Of a stretch of 52,200 nucleotides of DNA, positions 34,391 through 43,706 are shown piece by piece. Origin of the DNA: Candidatus Aminicenantota bacterium (GTDB lineage Bacteria; Acidobacteriota; Aminicenantia; Aminicenantales; UBA4085); contig JAPKZG010000069.1 of the NCBI GenBank assembly GCA_026393895.1, positions 1-52,200 of the forward strand, read 5' to 3'. The first letter of the stretch is position 1. Every line of letters starts with the position of its first letter. Made by a program: the position numbers and the translations under genes. The notes beneath the pieces are model-generated. The model was given only the letters and a program-made list of their open reading frames with translations. It made no database searches and was not told the DNA's origin.

Positions 34391-34741
34391 TCAAAACGGA
34401 AGTTCGGAGTCATCCTCGCCTTTTTTGGCCTTGGGATGGGTCTTTGAGGGGGCGCTTCCGGCATTCACAACCGGCGACTCCCCGCCCTCCGCATCCTCCA
34501 GGCTGAAGGATTCGGGATGGACGCCGCCTTTGTCATCCTTCAGGAGAATCTCGATTTTTTTCTCGGCCTTGTCCAGCTCGTTCCGGAGAAACCGGGAAAG
34601 CCGGACACCCCGTTCAAATCGGATGAGCGATTCATTCAGACTGAGGCCGCCTTTTTCAAGTTCGTCCACGATCCGTTCGAGGTCGGCCAGGGCATTCTCA
34701 AAATCAAGGTCCGGTTTTTTCCCCTTTTCCTTTTCTTTCAT
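34391..34741 (-). CDS. xseB: exodeoxyribonuclease VII small subunit
   Basis: A 116-residue protein whose first 75 residues are the helical XseB core (LDFENALADLERIVDELEKG, then LSLNESLIRFERGVRLS). The C-terminal 35 residues are an acidic, low-complexity tail beyond the usual ~80-residue length. It packs with XseA to form exonuclease VII. A GGAGGAG box 4 nt upstream fixes the start, which overlaps the xseA stop by 4 nt. Confidence 0.9.
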   Translation of the reverse strand: MKEKEKGKKPDLDFENALADLERIVDELEKGGLSLNESLIRFERGVRLSRFLRNELDKAEKKIEILLKDDKGGVHPESFSLEDAEGGESPVVNAGSAPSKTHPKAKKGEDDSELPF

Positions 34742-36258
34742 GATCTCCTCTTTCCTTCGTCCGAATTTCGGTCCTTCCGTTCCGGAGCATCGGCCCCGCC
34801 GACGGCGCCGATCGACTCCTCGATGGATCGAGCGGGGTCGACGCTCCGCACTTCGGCGGAAATTTCCCCGCAATAAAACGAGACCACGACCGCGTCTCCC
34901 GGCCGGACGTTTTCAACGCCGGTGACCGGGATCCGCGGCGATCCTTCCAGCCAAACGACGGCATAACCTTTTTTTAAAACGCTCAGCGGGCTTTGGGCCT
35001 GGAGCGAAGCCGAAAGGCGTTCCCACTCGCCGGTCCTTTTTCCGAGGAACGTTCGAAACGCGCCGATGATCCGTTCCTCGACCAAGGCCGCCCGTCCCGC
35101 GGCATCGCCCAGCCGGCGTCCCAACACGGCGGCCATGCGCTCCGCGGCCAGCGTCGCCCGTGATATTCCGTCGGCGATCCTTCGCCGTTCCTCGTTGACG
35201 ACGTCCCAAGCCCGCGATTCGAGCTCGTCGACGCGCTGCCCCAAGGTCCAGAGGCGGCGCTGGAAGCCCTCAAAAACGCCGTGCCGGGCGAGCTTGTCGA
35301 CTCCGCCCCGGCGGGTCTGGAGTTCATACCGGAGAGCCTGCTCGGCCCGGCGCCGGAAATTTTCGATCCGTTCCGAGAACGCCTCTTCCTTTTCCACGAC
35401 CATTTCGGCGGCAGCCGTCGGAGTGGAGGCGCGGATGTCGGCGACGAAATCAGCGATCGTGAAATCGACCTCGTGGCCGACGGCCGAGATGACCGGGACC
35501 GGGCAAGCGAAAATCGCCCGGGCGACGGGTTCCTCGTTGAAGGCCCACAAGTCCTCGATCGACCCGCCGCCGCGGCCGACGATGATCACGTCGATGCCAG
35601 GGCGGCTCCCTAAAAAATCGATCCCCTCGACGATTTCGGCCGCCGCCCCGTCGCCCTGAACCCGGGCCGGATAAATCACGATCCGGACCTTGGCGAAACG
35701 CCGGTCGATCGTCCGCAGAATATCGATCAACGCGGCCCCGGTCGGGGACGTCACGACGCCTATCGTTTTCGGAAGGAGGGGGAGTTTTTTCTTGCGTTCG
35801 GGGTCAAACAGCCCTTCCGCCCGGAGTTTTTCCTTGAGCTGCTCAAAGGCGAGTTGGAGGGCGCCCTTGCCCTTGGGTTCAACTTGGTCGATGATGAGTT
35901 GATAGCTGCCGCGGGGCGGGTAGACGTCGATCCGGCCGCGGCAGACGATCTGCAGACCGTCCTTGAGTTCGAACTTGAGACGTTCGGCGCTGTTTTTCCA
36001 GAGGGCGGCGGACATCGACGCCCCCGCATCCTTGAGGGTCAGATAAATGTGGCCCGACCCTGATCGCCTGACGTTGGAGACTTCGCCGGCGACCCAGACC
36101 TGCGGGACGGCGGTTTCCAAAGCGGCCTTGATGACCTGGGTGATTTCGGTGACGGAATAGATGTGATTGCGGAGAACCAGGCTGCCTTCGCGGACGAGGC
36201 CCTGGACGCCCTTCTCTTCATTCGGGACGCGCGCTCCGCTGCCGTTTTCCTCGGGCAT
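34738..36258 (-). CDS. xseA: exodeoxyribonuclease VII large subunit
   Basis: A 506-residue nuclease subunit degrading single-stranded DNA. N-terminal OB domain (VPQVWVAGEVSNVRRSGSGH), catalytic domain with GVVTSPTGAALIDIL, IIVGRGGGSIEDLWAFN and ISAVGHEVDFTIADFVAD, then the long helical region that binds XseB. The ~30-residue N-terminal extension is unusual but preceded by a good GGAGG box at 36262-36266. Confidence 0.93.
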   Translation of the reverse strand: MPEENGSGARVPNEEKGVQGLVREGSLVLRNHIYSVTEITQVIKAALETAVPQVWVAGEVSNVRRSGSGHIYLTLKDAGASMSAALWKNSAERLKFELKDGLQIVCRGRIDVYPPRGSYQLIIDQVEPKGKGALQLAFEQLKEKLRAEGLFDPERKKKLPLLPKTIGVVTSPTGAALIDILRTIDRRFAKVRIVIYPARVQGDGAAAEIVEGIDFLGSRPGIDVIIVGRGGGSIEDLWAFNEEPVARAIFACPVPVISAVGHEVDFTIADFVADIRASTPTAAAEMVVEKEEAFSERIENFRRRAEQALRYELQTRRGGVDKLARHGVFEGFQRRLWTLGQRVDELESRAWDVVNEERRRIADGISRATLAAERMAAVLGRRLGDAAGRAALVEERIIGAFRTFLGKRTGEWERLSASLQAQSPLSVLKKGYAVVWLEGSPRIPVTGVENVRPGDAVVVSFYCGEISAEVRSVDPARSIEESIGAVGGADAPERKDRNSDEGKRRS

Positions 36259-36313
36259 CGGTCCTCCGCGGCTATTTTAAAGGAATCGCCGCCGCCACGC
36301 CAATTTAAATTCA

Positions 36314-36428
36314 GATTAATCGGGGACAGATCACTCATTTCCCGATTATTAGAAACGCACATTCCCCAAGTCATTCAATAAAAAGAAAATATGAATTCGG
36401 GGAATGAGTGATCTGTCCCCGATTAATC
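36314..36428. repeat. long palindromic repeat, copy I (most perfect)
   Basis: GATTAATCGGGGACAGATCA...CTCATT (36314-36339) and its exact 26-nt inverse complement at 36403-36428 flank a 63-nt centre. It is the cleanest copy and the easternmost one; the stop codon of ymdB lies within its outer arm. Confidence 0.9.
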
Positions 36429-37256
36429 TTCGATCAGGATTTCGCGGACGATCGAGAGGGCTCTTCCGGTCGCCGGGTCGATTTCGACGACAACCCCGGA
36501 CAAGAACGAACCGCCCTTGTCCGGTTCGAACCGGATCGGCCGGGACGTCAGGAACTTCTGGATCGCTTGTTCCTTCCGAATCCCGATCACGGAATTCCGC
36601 GAACCGGCCATTCCGAGATCGGTGATGTAGGCCGTCCAGCCCGGAAGGATCCGTTCGTCGGCGGTCGGAACGTGGGTATGCGTCCCGACGACGGCCGAAA
36701 CCCGGCCGTCCAGGTAGAATCCCAGGGCGACCTTTTCCGACGTGGCTTCGGCGTGAAAATCGACGATAAGACACGGAGTCTCTTTCCGGAGTTCTTCGAT
36801 CTCAGCGTCGGCTTTCCGGAAAGGGTCGTCGATCGCTTCCATGAACACCCGGCCTTGGAGGTTTAAAACACCCAATTTAAACCCGTCCGGACCGGAAACG
36901 ACGACGCTCCCCTTACCGGGGGCGGGCGAAGGATAATTGGCCGGACGGATGACCCGGGGTTCCTTCTCCATGTAGGCGATCCCCTCTTTTTTATCCCAGA
37001 TGTGATTGCCGCTCGTCAGGACGTCGACCATGGAAAAAAGCTCCCGCCCGACCTCTTCGGTTAATCCGACGCCGCCGGCTGCGTTTTCGCCGTTGGCGAC
37101 GACAAACGCCGGACGGTGCCTGTCCCGCAGCACCGGCAGATGCCGCCGCAGGGCGTCCCTTCCCGCCCGGCCGATCACGTCCCCGATGATCAAGACGCGG
37201 AAGGACGGCCGCGGTCCGGCCGCTCCGGTCGTTTCCGCCTCCGATTTATCGGGCAT
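36423..37256 (-). CDS. ymdB: YmdB-type metallophosphoesterase (2',3'-cyclic-nucleotide phosphodiesterase)
   Basis: A 277-residue TIGR00282-family enzyme. The metal and substrate motifs IIGDVIGRAGR, NGENAAGGVGL, TSGNHIWDKKE, VDFHAEATSEK and GTHTHVPTADERILP occur in order. B. subtilis YmdB hydrolyses cAMP isomers and affects biofilm genes. It is encoded directly after rny (11-nt overlap), the usual pairing. Its stop TAA is within the outer edge of repeat copy I. Confidence 0.92.
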   Translation of the reverse strand: MPDKSEAETTGAAGPRPSFRVLIIGDVIGRAGRDALRRHLPVLRDRHRPAFVVANGENAAGGVGLTEEVGRELFSMVDVLTSGNHIWDKKEGIAYMEKEPRVIRPANYPSPAPGKGSVVVSGPDGFKLGVLNLQGRVFMEAIDDPFRKADAEIEELRKETPCLIVDFHAEATSEKVALGFYLDGRVSAVVGTHTHVPTADERILPGWTAYITDLGMAGSRNSVIGIRKEQAIQKFLTSRPIRFEPDKGGSFLSGVVVEIDPATGRALSIVREILIED

Positions 37257-38811
37257 ATTCGACCGCCCGCATCTCCCGGATGACCGTGACCTTGATCTGG
37301 CCGGGGTAGTCGAGTTCGTTCTTGATCTTCGTCGCGATGTCTTTGGCGATCAGTCCGGCCCGGTCGTCGCCGACTTTTCCGGCATCGACCATGATCCGTA
37401 TTTCGCGGCCGGCCTGGAGAGCAAAGGCCTTGGCTACGCCTTCGAAGCCCTTAGCCAGCGTTTCGAGTTTTTCCAACCGCTTGATGTAGTTTTCGAGAAG
37501 CTCCCGGCGGGCGCCCGGCCGGGCCGCCGACAGCGTATCGGCCGCCTGGACTAGGACCGCCTCAAACGACGGAAAGTCGACGTCGCGGTGGTGGGAAGAG
37601 ATGGCCGCAACCACCGCCTCGTTCTCGCCGTATTTCCGGCAGAGATCGACGCTCAACTCGGTGTGCGTTCCTTCCACTTCCCGGTCGATGGCTTTGCCGA
37701 CATCATGAAGAAACCCGGCCCGGAGCGCCGTCTGGGTGTTCAATCCCAGTTCCTGGGCCATGGCCGCGCTGAGGAAGGCCACTTCCTTGGAATGCTGAAG
37801 GACGTTCTGGCCGTATGACGTCCGGAATTTCAACTTGCCCATCAGCTTGATGAGTTCGGGGTGGAGGTTCTGAACGCGAAGCTCCATGGCCGCGGCCTCC
37901 CCTTCCTGGCGGATTTTGTCTTCGAGTTCGGCCTTGACGTTTTCGACGACTTCCTCGATCCGCGCGGGATGGATGCGGCCGTCCAGGACCAGCCGCTGGA
38001 TGGCCAGCCGGGCCGCTTCCCGGCGGACCGGGTCGAAACTCGATAGGATGACCGCCTCGGGCGTGTCGTCGACGATGATATCCACCCCGGTGGCCACTTC
38101 CAGGGCGCGGATGTTCCGGCCTTCGCGGCCGATAATCCGGCCCTTCATATCTTCGCTCGGGAGGTCGACGACGGAGACCGTCGATTCGACGACGTGCTCG
38201 GCGGCCGACCGCTGGATGGCCCCGCTGATGACCTCGGCCGCCAATTGGCGGCTCTTGGCCCTCGTTTCCTCGTCGATCCGTTTGACGGTCTGCATGGATT
38301 CGAGGCGCGCCTCATCCTCGACCTTGCGGATGATCACGGCCTTGGCCTCTTCCTGGGTCATTCCGGAAACGCGTTCGAGCTCGACCAGCTGGTTCTTGAT
38401 GATCTCGGCGACCCGCTTCTCCTCCTGCTCGACGTCCTTCTCCTTCTGGAGGATGCCGCGCTCCTTGGCCGTTACGTCCCGGTCCCGCCGGTCGAGCCCC
38501 TGGATCTTGCGGTCGAGGTTCTCTTCCTTGTGGACGAGCCGCCGTTCGGTTTCAGTGAGTTTGCGGCGTTTGTCCTGGGTCAGGCGTTCAAACTCCGCGT
38601 CGGCCGAGGATAGTTTCTGGCGGGCCTGATTCTGGGCCTGACCGACGATTTTTTGGGATTCGCTTTTGGCCTGATCGATGATTTTGGACGCTTCTTCCCC
38701 GGCCCGGAACAATCCCTTCGTCCCGGAGCTTTTCTTGAACTGGAAGATCAGGATGCCGGCCGCCAGGACGATCAAGACGGCCAGACCGATATAAACAATA
38801 AGGCTGTTCAC
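37246..38811 (-). CDS. rny: ribonuclease Y
   Basis: A 521-residue membrane-anchored endoribonuclease initiating mRNA decay. N-terminal transmembrane helix (LIVYIGLAVLIVLAAGILIF), long coiled coil to about residue 200, KH domain (MKGRIIGREGRNIRALE) and HD domain with the catalytic HD in GFLHDVGKAIDRE. The start is GTG at 38811, preceded by a GGAGGAG box. Full length and intact. Confidence 0.94.
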   Translation of the reverse strand: MNSLIVYIGLAVLIVLAAGILIFQFKKSSGTKGLFRAGEEASKIIDQAKSESQKIVGQAQNQARQKLSSADAEFERLTQDKRRKLTETERRLVHKEENLDRKIQGLDRRDRDVTAKERGILQKEKDVEQEEKRVAEIIKNQLVELERVSGMTQEEAKAVIIRKVEDEARLESMQTVKRIDEETRAKSRQLAAEVISGAIQRSAAEHVVESTVSVVDLPSEDMKGRIIGREGRNIRALEVATGVDIIVDDTPEAVILSSFDPVRREAARLAIQRLVLDGRIHPARIEEVVENVKAELEDKIRQEGEAAAMELRVQNLHPELIKLMGKLKFRTSYGQNVLQHSKEVAFLSAAMAQELGLNTQTALRAGFLHDVGKAIDREVEGTHTELSVDLCRKYGENEAVVAAISSHHRDVDFPSFEAVLVQAADTLSAARPGARRELLENYIKRLEKLETLAKGFEGVAKAFALQAGREIRIMVDAGKVGDDRAGLIAKDIATKIKNELDYPGQIKVTVIREMRAVEYAR

Positions 38812-38939
38812 GGTCTCTCCTCCTTCCTAAAAATGCGGCGAGGAAGAGCCGTCCGGCAGGAGGGGCTTACGGCGTGCGACCGTTCCGAAGGACGATTGAA
38901 GGCCGCCGATCTTCGGCGGCCGGCGCTTTTTCGCTCGGT

Positions 38940-39239
38940 TTAAACATGCTCATCCTTGAACAGGTTCGACTCTACGGTCGCGATCTCGGCTTCCATCCGG
39001 TCGATGCGTTCGTCCACTTGGTCCAGCCGCTTCTGGCTGACAAAGTAGTCGTCGGCGATATTCAAAGCCGCGAGGACGGCGATCTTCGTGGAGTCCTCGG
39101 ATCGCGACTTCACCGCAATTTCCTGCATTTTCTGGTCCACATAGGACGTCAGACGGCTGATATATTCCTCGTTTTCCTCGCCTTTCACTCGAATTGTGTA
39201 AGTCCGTCCGTAGACTTTGATCTCGATGATATCGCTCAT
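38940..39239 (-). CDS. zapA: cell division protein ZapA
   Basis: A 99-residue ZapA: the N-terminal beta-hairpin MSDIIEIKVYGRTYTIRV followed by coiled coil with VLAALNIADDYF. ZapA crosslinks FtsZ filaments at midcell. The ATG and the zapB stop overlap as TGATG; a GTG one codon earlier (39242) is possible. Confidence 0.9.
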   Translation of the reverse strand: MSDIIEIKVYGRTYTIRVKGEENEEYISRLTSYVDQKMQEIAVKSRSEDSTKIAVLAALNIADDYFVSQKRLDQVDERIDRMEAEIATVESNLFKDEHV

Positions 39240-39499
39240 CACATGCCAAGTCTGTCGATCTGGGAAATGATCGCCTCGATCTTCCCCTTCATTTCTTCCC
39301 TTTCATTTTCATATTTTTTGACGTCGCCGTCAAGTTTCGCGATTTTCCGGGCAAGGTCCTCGGTGTCTTTTTTCTCGGCTTTGAGGTCCTTGACCATCTG
39401 CCGAAGCTTGTCGTTTTCCGCCGAAAGCCGGTGGACATGATCGATCACGCCGGCGATTTTTCCCTCGAGGATCTTCAACCGGTCGATTTCATTGGTCAC
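39239..39499 (-). CDS. zapB: ZapB-like coiled-coil protein
   Basis: An 86-residue protein that is almost entirely coiled coil (LKILEGKIAGVIDHVHRLSA, ENDKLRQMVKDLKAEKKDTE). Position between pheT and zapA and composition suggest the ZapB-like division protein common in this operon, but short coiled coils are not diagnostic. Overlaps pheT by 4 nt and zapA by 1 nt. Confidence 0.7.
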   Translation of the reverse strand: MTNEIDRLKILEGKIAGVIDHVHRLSAENDKLRQMVKDLKAEKKDTEDLARKIAKLDGDVKKYENEREEMKGKIEAIISQIDRLGM

Positions 39500-41553
39500 G
39501 CGCCGCCTCCTTTGCGAAGCTCGATCTTAAAGGCCGCTTTCAGGGTTTTCAGAATCTTTTGCTCGGACTTGTCCGCCTCTTCGGCCAGGAGGGTGGCCTG
39601 GGGATTCCGGTAGACAAACCGCATCGAAAGCGAAGTTTGACCGGGCGGATTGTTCGGGCCGGCATACCGGTCGATGACGTCGAACGACTCCAGGAACTTG
39701 ACCGCCGCCCGCTCGACGGCCGATTTGATGTCCTGGTAGGAGACGTCGCGGGCGACGAAAAACGAAAGATCGCGGACGACGGCCGGAACCTTGGGGGACG
39801 GCTCGTAGGCAAACGTCCCGGCCTTTTTTTCCAGGAGAACGCCCAGGGCGATTTCCACCGCAAACGCCGGCCCGGCCGCCCCGTAGGTTTCGCATATCGC
39901 ATCCCGAACGCGGCCCATAATTCCAATCCGCTCCCCCTTGTATAAAACCGCCAAGGCCGATCCCTCCTCAAACGAAGGATGTTCGGCCGGTTCATAGACG
40001 AGCATCGCGTAGCGCAGGGCTCCGAGGGCGGATTCCAGAGAGCCCTTGAGATGATGGAAGTTCGCCGCCGCGGGCGGACGGCTCCATTGGGGAAGTCCCA
40101 GCGGTCCGGCGCTCAGCAAGCCCAAGGTCAGTTCCTCGACATGCCTGGATTCGTCGGCCCAGGAGAAGACCTCTCCGATTTCGAAAATATGGACGGCCTC
40201 GGTTCCGTGGTTTTGATTGTGCCGGAGATTCACCAGAAGCCCGCCGAGAAGCGTCGTGCGCAGAATCGCCGCATGGACGGAGAAAGGATTCCGCAGGGTC
40301 ACCGGCCGGCGGCCTGTTCCCAAGACGGTTTCCTTGTCCGGATCGGCGAAACTCGCGTTGACGACTTCGTCGAACCCGAAGTGAAAGAATTGCTGAGACA
40401 GGCGCCCGATCTGGAGCCGGTCCGAGGCCACCGGATCCAGGATCCCCAGCGAAGCAACGACGGCGGGGATTCGATCGTACCCGAAGAAACGGGCGATCTC
40501 CTCGATCAAGTCGGCTTCGCGCTCGATGTCGACCCGGAACGAAGGAACCAGGACGCGCCAGGATCCCTGGGCCGACGGTTTGACGGAAAAACCGAGGGCG
40601 ACCAGGGTTTTTTCGATGAATGCATCGGGAACGGCGACGCCCAGAAGATCGGCCGTCCGGAGGGAACGAAGCACGAGTTCCTTGGCTTTGCGCGGTTTAG
40701 GATAAATGTCGACCAGTCCCTTGGAAACCCGTCCGCCGAAGGAACAGAGGAGAGAAGCGGCCATCGCCGCCGCTTCGGGGGCGAACCCGATGTCCGCGCC
40801 GCGCTCGAATCGATAACAGGCGTCGGTCTGAATCTCCAGGGCCTTCCGGGTCCGGCGGATCGAGGCCGGGTCGAAAACGGCGCTTTCAATGAAGACATCC
40901 CGGGTGGCTTCGGTGATTCCGGATTCTTCCCCGCCGATGACGCCGGCCACGGCCACCGGGCGCTTCTCGTCGGCGATGACGAGCATGTCCGGCCCGAGGG
41001 CGGCATTCTTGCCGTCCAAGGTCCGGAGAGCTTCCCCTTTCTTGGCCCGGCGGACCACTACCCGCGGTCCAGCGACTTTCTCCAGGTCGAACATATGGAT
41101 GGGCTGGCCGGTGGCGAAGAGAACCGCGTTGGACGCGTCGACGACGTTGTTGATGGGCTTGAGGCCCATGGCTTCGATCTTTTTCCTGAGATTCTCGGGT
41201 GAAGGTCCGATTTTGACGCCCTTGACGACAAATCCCGTGTACCGGGGGCAGAGATCTTCGTCCAGGACCTGGACTTCGACGATCTCGGAAGTCGGGATCG
41301 GGAGCTCAACGACCGGATGAATCCGTTCCTTGAGGGGAAATCCCGTCATCGCCGAAATTTCGCGCGCGATCCCGAGATGACCGAGGGTGTCGGGACGGTT
41401 GGCGTAAGTTTCGATGTCGAAGACCGTATCTCCGTCCGGAGTCTCCGTCCATTTCTCGCAAATAAGGCCGATCATCGTCAGGCGGTCGAGAAGCTCGTTC
41501 CGCGGCATCTCGATGTCCACGTATTCCCTGAGCCAGTTCAGACTGATTTTCAT
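39496..41553 (-). CDS. pheT: phenylalanyl-tRNA synthetase beta subunit lacking the B2 domain
   Basis: A 685-residue beta subunit, ~110 residues shorter than usual. It begins normally ([20 protein letters not shown]) but passes directly from GLICEKWTE to DTVFDIETYANRPD, so the EMAP-like tRNA-binding (B2) domain is missing. Editing B3/B4 (EIQTDACYRFERGADIGFAP), B5 and the C-terminal FDX-ACB domain (FLESFDVIDRYAG) are present. The ATG at 41551-41553 overlaps the pheS stop. The loss looks clean, with no frameshift. Confidence 0.92.
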   Translation of the reverse strand: MKISLNWLREYVDIEMPRNELLDRLTMIGLICEKWTETPDGDTVFDIETYANRPDTLGHLGIAREISAMTGFPLKERIHPVVELPIPTSEIVEVQVLDEDLCPRYTGFVVKGVKIGPSPENLRKKIEAMGLKPINNVVDASNAVLFATGQPIHMFDLEKVAGPRVVVRRAKKGEALRTLDGKNAALGPDMLVIADEKRPVAVAGVIGGEESGITEATRDVFIESAVFDPASIRRTRKALEIQTDACYRFERGADIGFAPEAAAMAASLLCSFGGRVSKGLVDIYPKPRKAKELVLRSLRTADLLGVAVPDAFIEKTLVALGFSVKPSAQGSWRVLVPSFRVDIEREADLIEEIARFFGYDRIPAVVASLGILDPVASDRLQIGRLSQQFFHFGFDEVVNASFADPDKETVLGTGRRPVTLRNPFSVHAAILRTTLLGGLLVNLRHNQNHGTEAVHIFEIGEVFSWADESRHVEELTLGLLSAGPLGLPQWSRPPAAANFHHLKGSLESALGALRYAMLVYEPAEHPSFEEGSALAVLYKGERIGIMGRVRDAICETYGAAGPAFAVEIALGVLLEKKAGTFAYEPSPKVPAVVRDLSFFVARDVSYQDIKSAVERAAVKFLESFDVIDRYAGPNNPPGQTSLSMRFVYRNPQATLLAEEADKSEQKILKTLKAAFKIELRKGGGA

Positions 41554-42599
41554 TTGAGGTGAAACTGCCGGGTGAACCTGAGGTCGTTTTCGTAAAAGTA
41601 CCGGATGTCGGGGATGCCGTAGGCGAACATGGCGGTCCGTTCGACCCCCAGGCCGAAGGCCCAGCCGGAATATTGTTCGGGGTCGATGTTTACGTTTTTG
41701 AACACCTGGGGGTCGACCATCCCGCTGCCGAGGATCTCCTTCCAGCCGGTGCCGCCGCAGACGCGGCAGGCCGGGTCTTTTTGCCCGCAGGCCAGGCATT
41801 CGATGTCCACTTCGGCCGAAGGCTCGGTGAAGGGAAAGAAGCTCGGCCGGAAACGCGTCTTCAACTTGTCGCCGAACAACCGCTTGAGAAAATATTCGAG
41901 CGTTCCCTTGAGATGAGCGAAGGTGACGTTCCTGTCCACGACCAAGCCCTCGACCTGGAAAAACATCGCCGCGTGGGTCGGGTCGGGCGTCTCGCGGCGA
42001 TAGACCTTGCCCGGAATGATGATCCGGATCGGCGGCTTGTGTTTCTCCATTATCCGGATCTGGACGGGCGAAGTGTGCGTCCGGAGGAGCAGGTTGTCGT
42101 TGATGTAGAGAGTGTCCCAATCGTCCCGGGCCGGATGATTGGGGGGGAAATTGAGGGCCTCGAAATTATAGTAATCGGTTTCGATTTCCGGTCCGTCCTC
42201 GATCCCGAACCCCATTTCCTGAAAAATCGACTCGATCTCCCGCTGGAAAATCCGTAGCGGATGGGCCGCCCCCCAGGTCAGGCGCTCTCCGGGAAGGGTC
42301 AGGTCGACCCCGGGCCCGCCGGCCGCCGGCGTGCGGAGACTCTCCTCAAGGGCCGCCAATTTTTCCTGGATTTCGGTTTTCAGAAGGTTGAGCAGCTGTC
42401 CGGCGGCCGGCTTGTCGGCGGCCTCGAACTTCTTCAAATCCTCGAAGAGCAGGGTGACGAAACCCCGCTTCCGGCTGAGATACCGGTTGCGGAGTTCCTC
42501 CAGCCCGGCGGCATCCCGGACCGCGGCGCATGCGTCGGCGAGTTTCGCCCGGTGGGCGTCGATCGCGATCCGGAATTTTTCGAGATCAGGCGAGGGCAT
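41550..42599 (-). CDS. pheS: phenylalanyl-tRNA synthetase alpha subunit
   Basis: A 349-residue class II catalytic subunit. N-terminal coiled coil (about 1-90), motif 2 region [20 protein letters not shown] and motif 3 [14 protein letters not shown]. An internal zinc-ribbon-like insertion [19 protein letters not shown] sits near residue 285, as in a subset of bacterial PheS proteins. It overlaps rplT by 14 nt. Confidence 0.95.
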   Translation of the reverse strand: MPSPDLEKFRIAIDAHRAKLADACAAVRDAAGLEELRNRYLSRKRGFVTLLFEDLKKFEAADKPAAGQLLNLLKTEIQEKLAALEESLRTPAAGGPGVDLTLPGERLTWGAAHPLRIFQREIESIFQEMGFGIEDGPEIETDYYNFEALNFPPNHPARDDWDTLYINDNLLLRTHTSPVQIRIMEKHKPPIRIIIPGKVYRRETPDPTHAAMFFQVEGLVVDRNVTFAHLKGTLEYFLKRLFGDKLKTRFRPSFFPFTEPSAEVDIECLACGQKDPACRVCGGTGWKEILGSGMVDPQVFKNVNIDPEQYSGWAFGLGVERTAMFAYGIPDIRYFYENDLRFTRQFHLK

Positions 42600-42942
42600 C
42601 TTTGACTTGGGCGACGATGCGGCCGAACGCCTCCGGGGCGTTGACCGCCAGCTCGGCCAGGACCTTGCGGTCGAGGTCGCACTTGATCTTCTTCAACCCC
42701 TGGATGAACCGGCTGTAGGTCAGGCCGTTGGCCATGGCCCCCGCCTTGACCCGGACGATCCACAGGCGTCGGAAATCCCGCTTTTTCGCCCGCCGGTCGC
42801 GGTAGGCGTACAGCAGCGATTTTTCGACGGCCTCTTTCGCCGTCCGGTAGTTCGAGCCTTTGGCGCCCCAGTAGCCTTTGGCCAGGCCCAGGACTTTCTC
42901 CCTCTTGTTCCTTCTTTTGACTCCGCGTTTGACTCTCGCCAT
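42586..42942 (-). CDS. rplT: 50S ribosomal protein L20
   Basis: A 118-residue L20 of standard length: [20 protein letters not shown] opening, [20 protein letters not shown] and [13 protein letters not shown]. It is required for early 50S assembly and often represses its own operon in trans. The gene is 10 nt after rpmI. Confidence 0.97.
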   Translation of the reverse strand: MARVKRGVKRRNKREKVLGLAKGYWGAKGSNYRTAKEAVEKSLLYAYRDRRAKKRDFRRLWIVRVKAGAMANGLTYSRFIQGLKKIKCDLDRKVLAELAVNAPEAFGRIVAQVKDALA

Positions 42943-42952
42943 GGGATTCTCC

Positions 42953-43153
42953 TCAGAATTCGTAGGGCATCATTTCTTTGACGGCCCGACGGTTGGTTTT
43001 GTTCAACACCGCAACCTTCCCGAGATTACGTTTGCGGTTTGATGTTTTCTTGGTCAGGATGTGGCTTTTGTTCGCTTTTTTGTGCAGGATTTTCTTTCCC
43101 GCCGTCACCGTGAATCTTTTCCTGGCTCCCCGGTGGGTTTTTAGTTTTGGCAT
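42953..43153 (-). CDS. rpmI: 50S ribosomal protein L35
   Basis: A 66-residue L35 ([20 protein letters not shown], then [14 protein letters not shown]). An AGGAGG box 5 nt upstream marks the start. The first 128 nt of the gene lie inside the infC coding region in a different reading frame, an unusually long overlap. Confidence 0.96.
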   Translation of the reverse strand: MPKLKTHRGARKRFTVTAGKKILHKKANKSHILTKKTSNRKRNLGKVAVLNKTNRRAVKEMMPYEF

Positions 43154-43706
43154 CTTTTCCTCCTGTCTTCGTGGGGATGAGCACCGACGAAACGGCCCAG
43201 TCCATTTTCCGAAACTCGCTGTCCACCTTCCCCAAGCCGGCGCAATCGGCCACGACTCGGTTCAAAACGGCCACGCCCATCTCCGGGCGGGACTTTTCCC
43301 GGCCTCGCAGCATGATCGTGATCTTGACCTTGTTCCCCTCTTCGAGGAAGCGCTGGACGTGCTTCAACTTGAAGGTGTAGTCATGAATCGAGATTTTCGG
43401 CCGGAATTTGATCTCCTTCAACAAGACCTGTTTCTGGTGCTTCTTGGCCTCGTGGTCGCGCTTATGCAATTCGTACAGAAACTTGCCGTAATCCATGACC
43501 CGGCAAACCGGGGGCTGGGCTTGCGGCGCGATTTCGACGAGGTCCAGGCCGCGCTGGCGGGCGATAACCAGCGCTTCGGCGGCAGACATGACGCCGAGCG
43601 GCTTTTTCTCCTCGTCGATCACCCGGGTTTCCCGATGGGTGATCAGTTCGTTCGTCCGGTGAAGTCTCTGCTTGATCGGCGGCAGCGTTGGGTGTCGTCT
43701 TAAGAT
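43026..43706 (-). CDS. infC: translation initiation factor IF-3 with ATC start
   Basis: 226 residues if translation starts at ATC (43704-43706), 6 nt after an AAGGAGG box (43713-43719). From there the frame reads RRHPTLPPIKQRLHRTNELI, then the conserved TRVIDEEKKPLGVMSAAEAL; a GTG at 43622 would delete conserved N-domain residues. Rare AUU/AUC/AUA starts let IF-3 repress its own synthesis. After the C-domain (EFRKMDWAVSSVLIPTK) a ~45-residue hydrophilic tail runs through the first 128 nt of rpmI. It follows thrS by 25 nt. Confidence 0.9.
   Translation of the reverse strand: MLRRHPTLPPIKQRLHRTNELITHRETRVIDEEKKPLGVMSAAEALVIARQRGLDLVEIAPQAQPPVCRVMDYGKFLYELHKRDHEAKKHQKQVLLKEIKFRPKISIHDYTFKLKHVQRFLEEGNKVKITIMLRGREKSRPEMGVAVLNRVVADCAGLGKVDSEFRKMDWAVSSVLIPTKTGGKDAKTKNPPGSQEKIHGDGGKENPAQKSEQKPHPDQENIKPQT

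Noticed and set aside
38901-38931. GC hairpin followed by CTTTTT read on the plus strand as a terminator
   Set aside because: No plus-strand gene ends here; the neighbouring genes are all on the minus strand, where no T-run follows.
38812-38939. 6S RNA between zapA and rny
   Set aside because: The gap is only 128 nt and lacks a closing stem with central bubble; only a 9-bp GC hairpin (38901-38921) is present.
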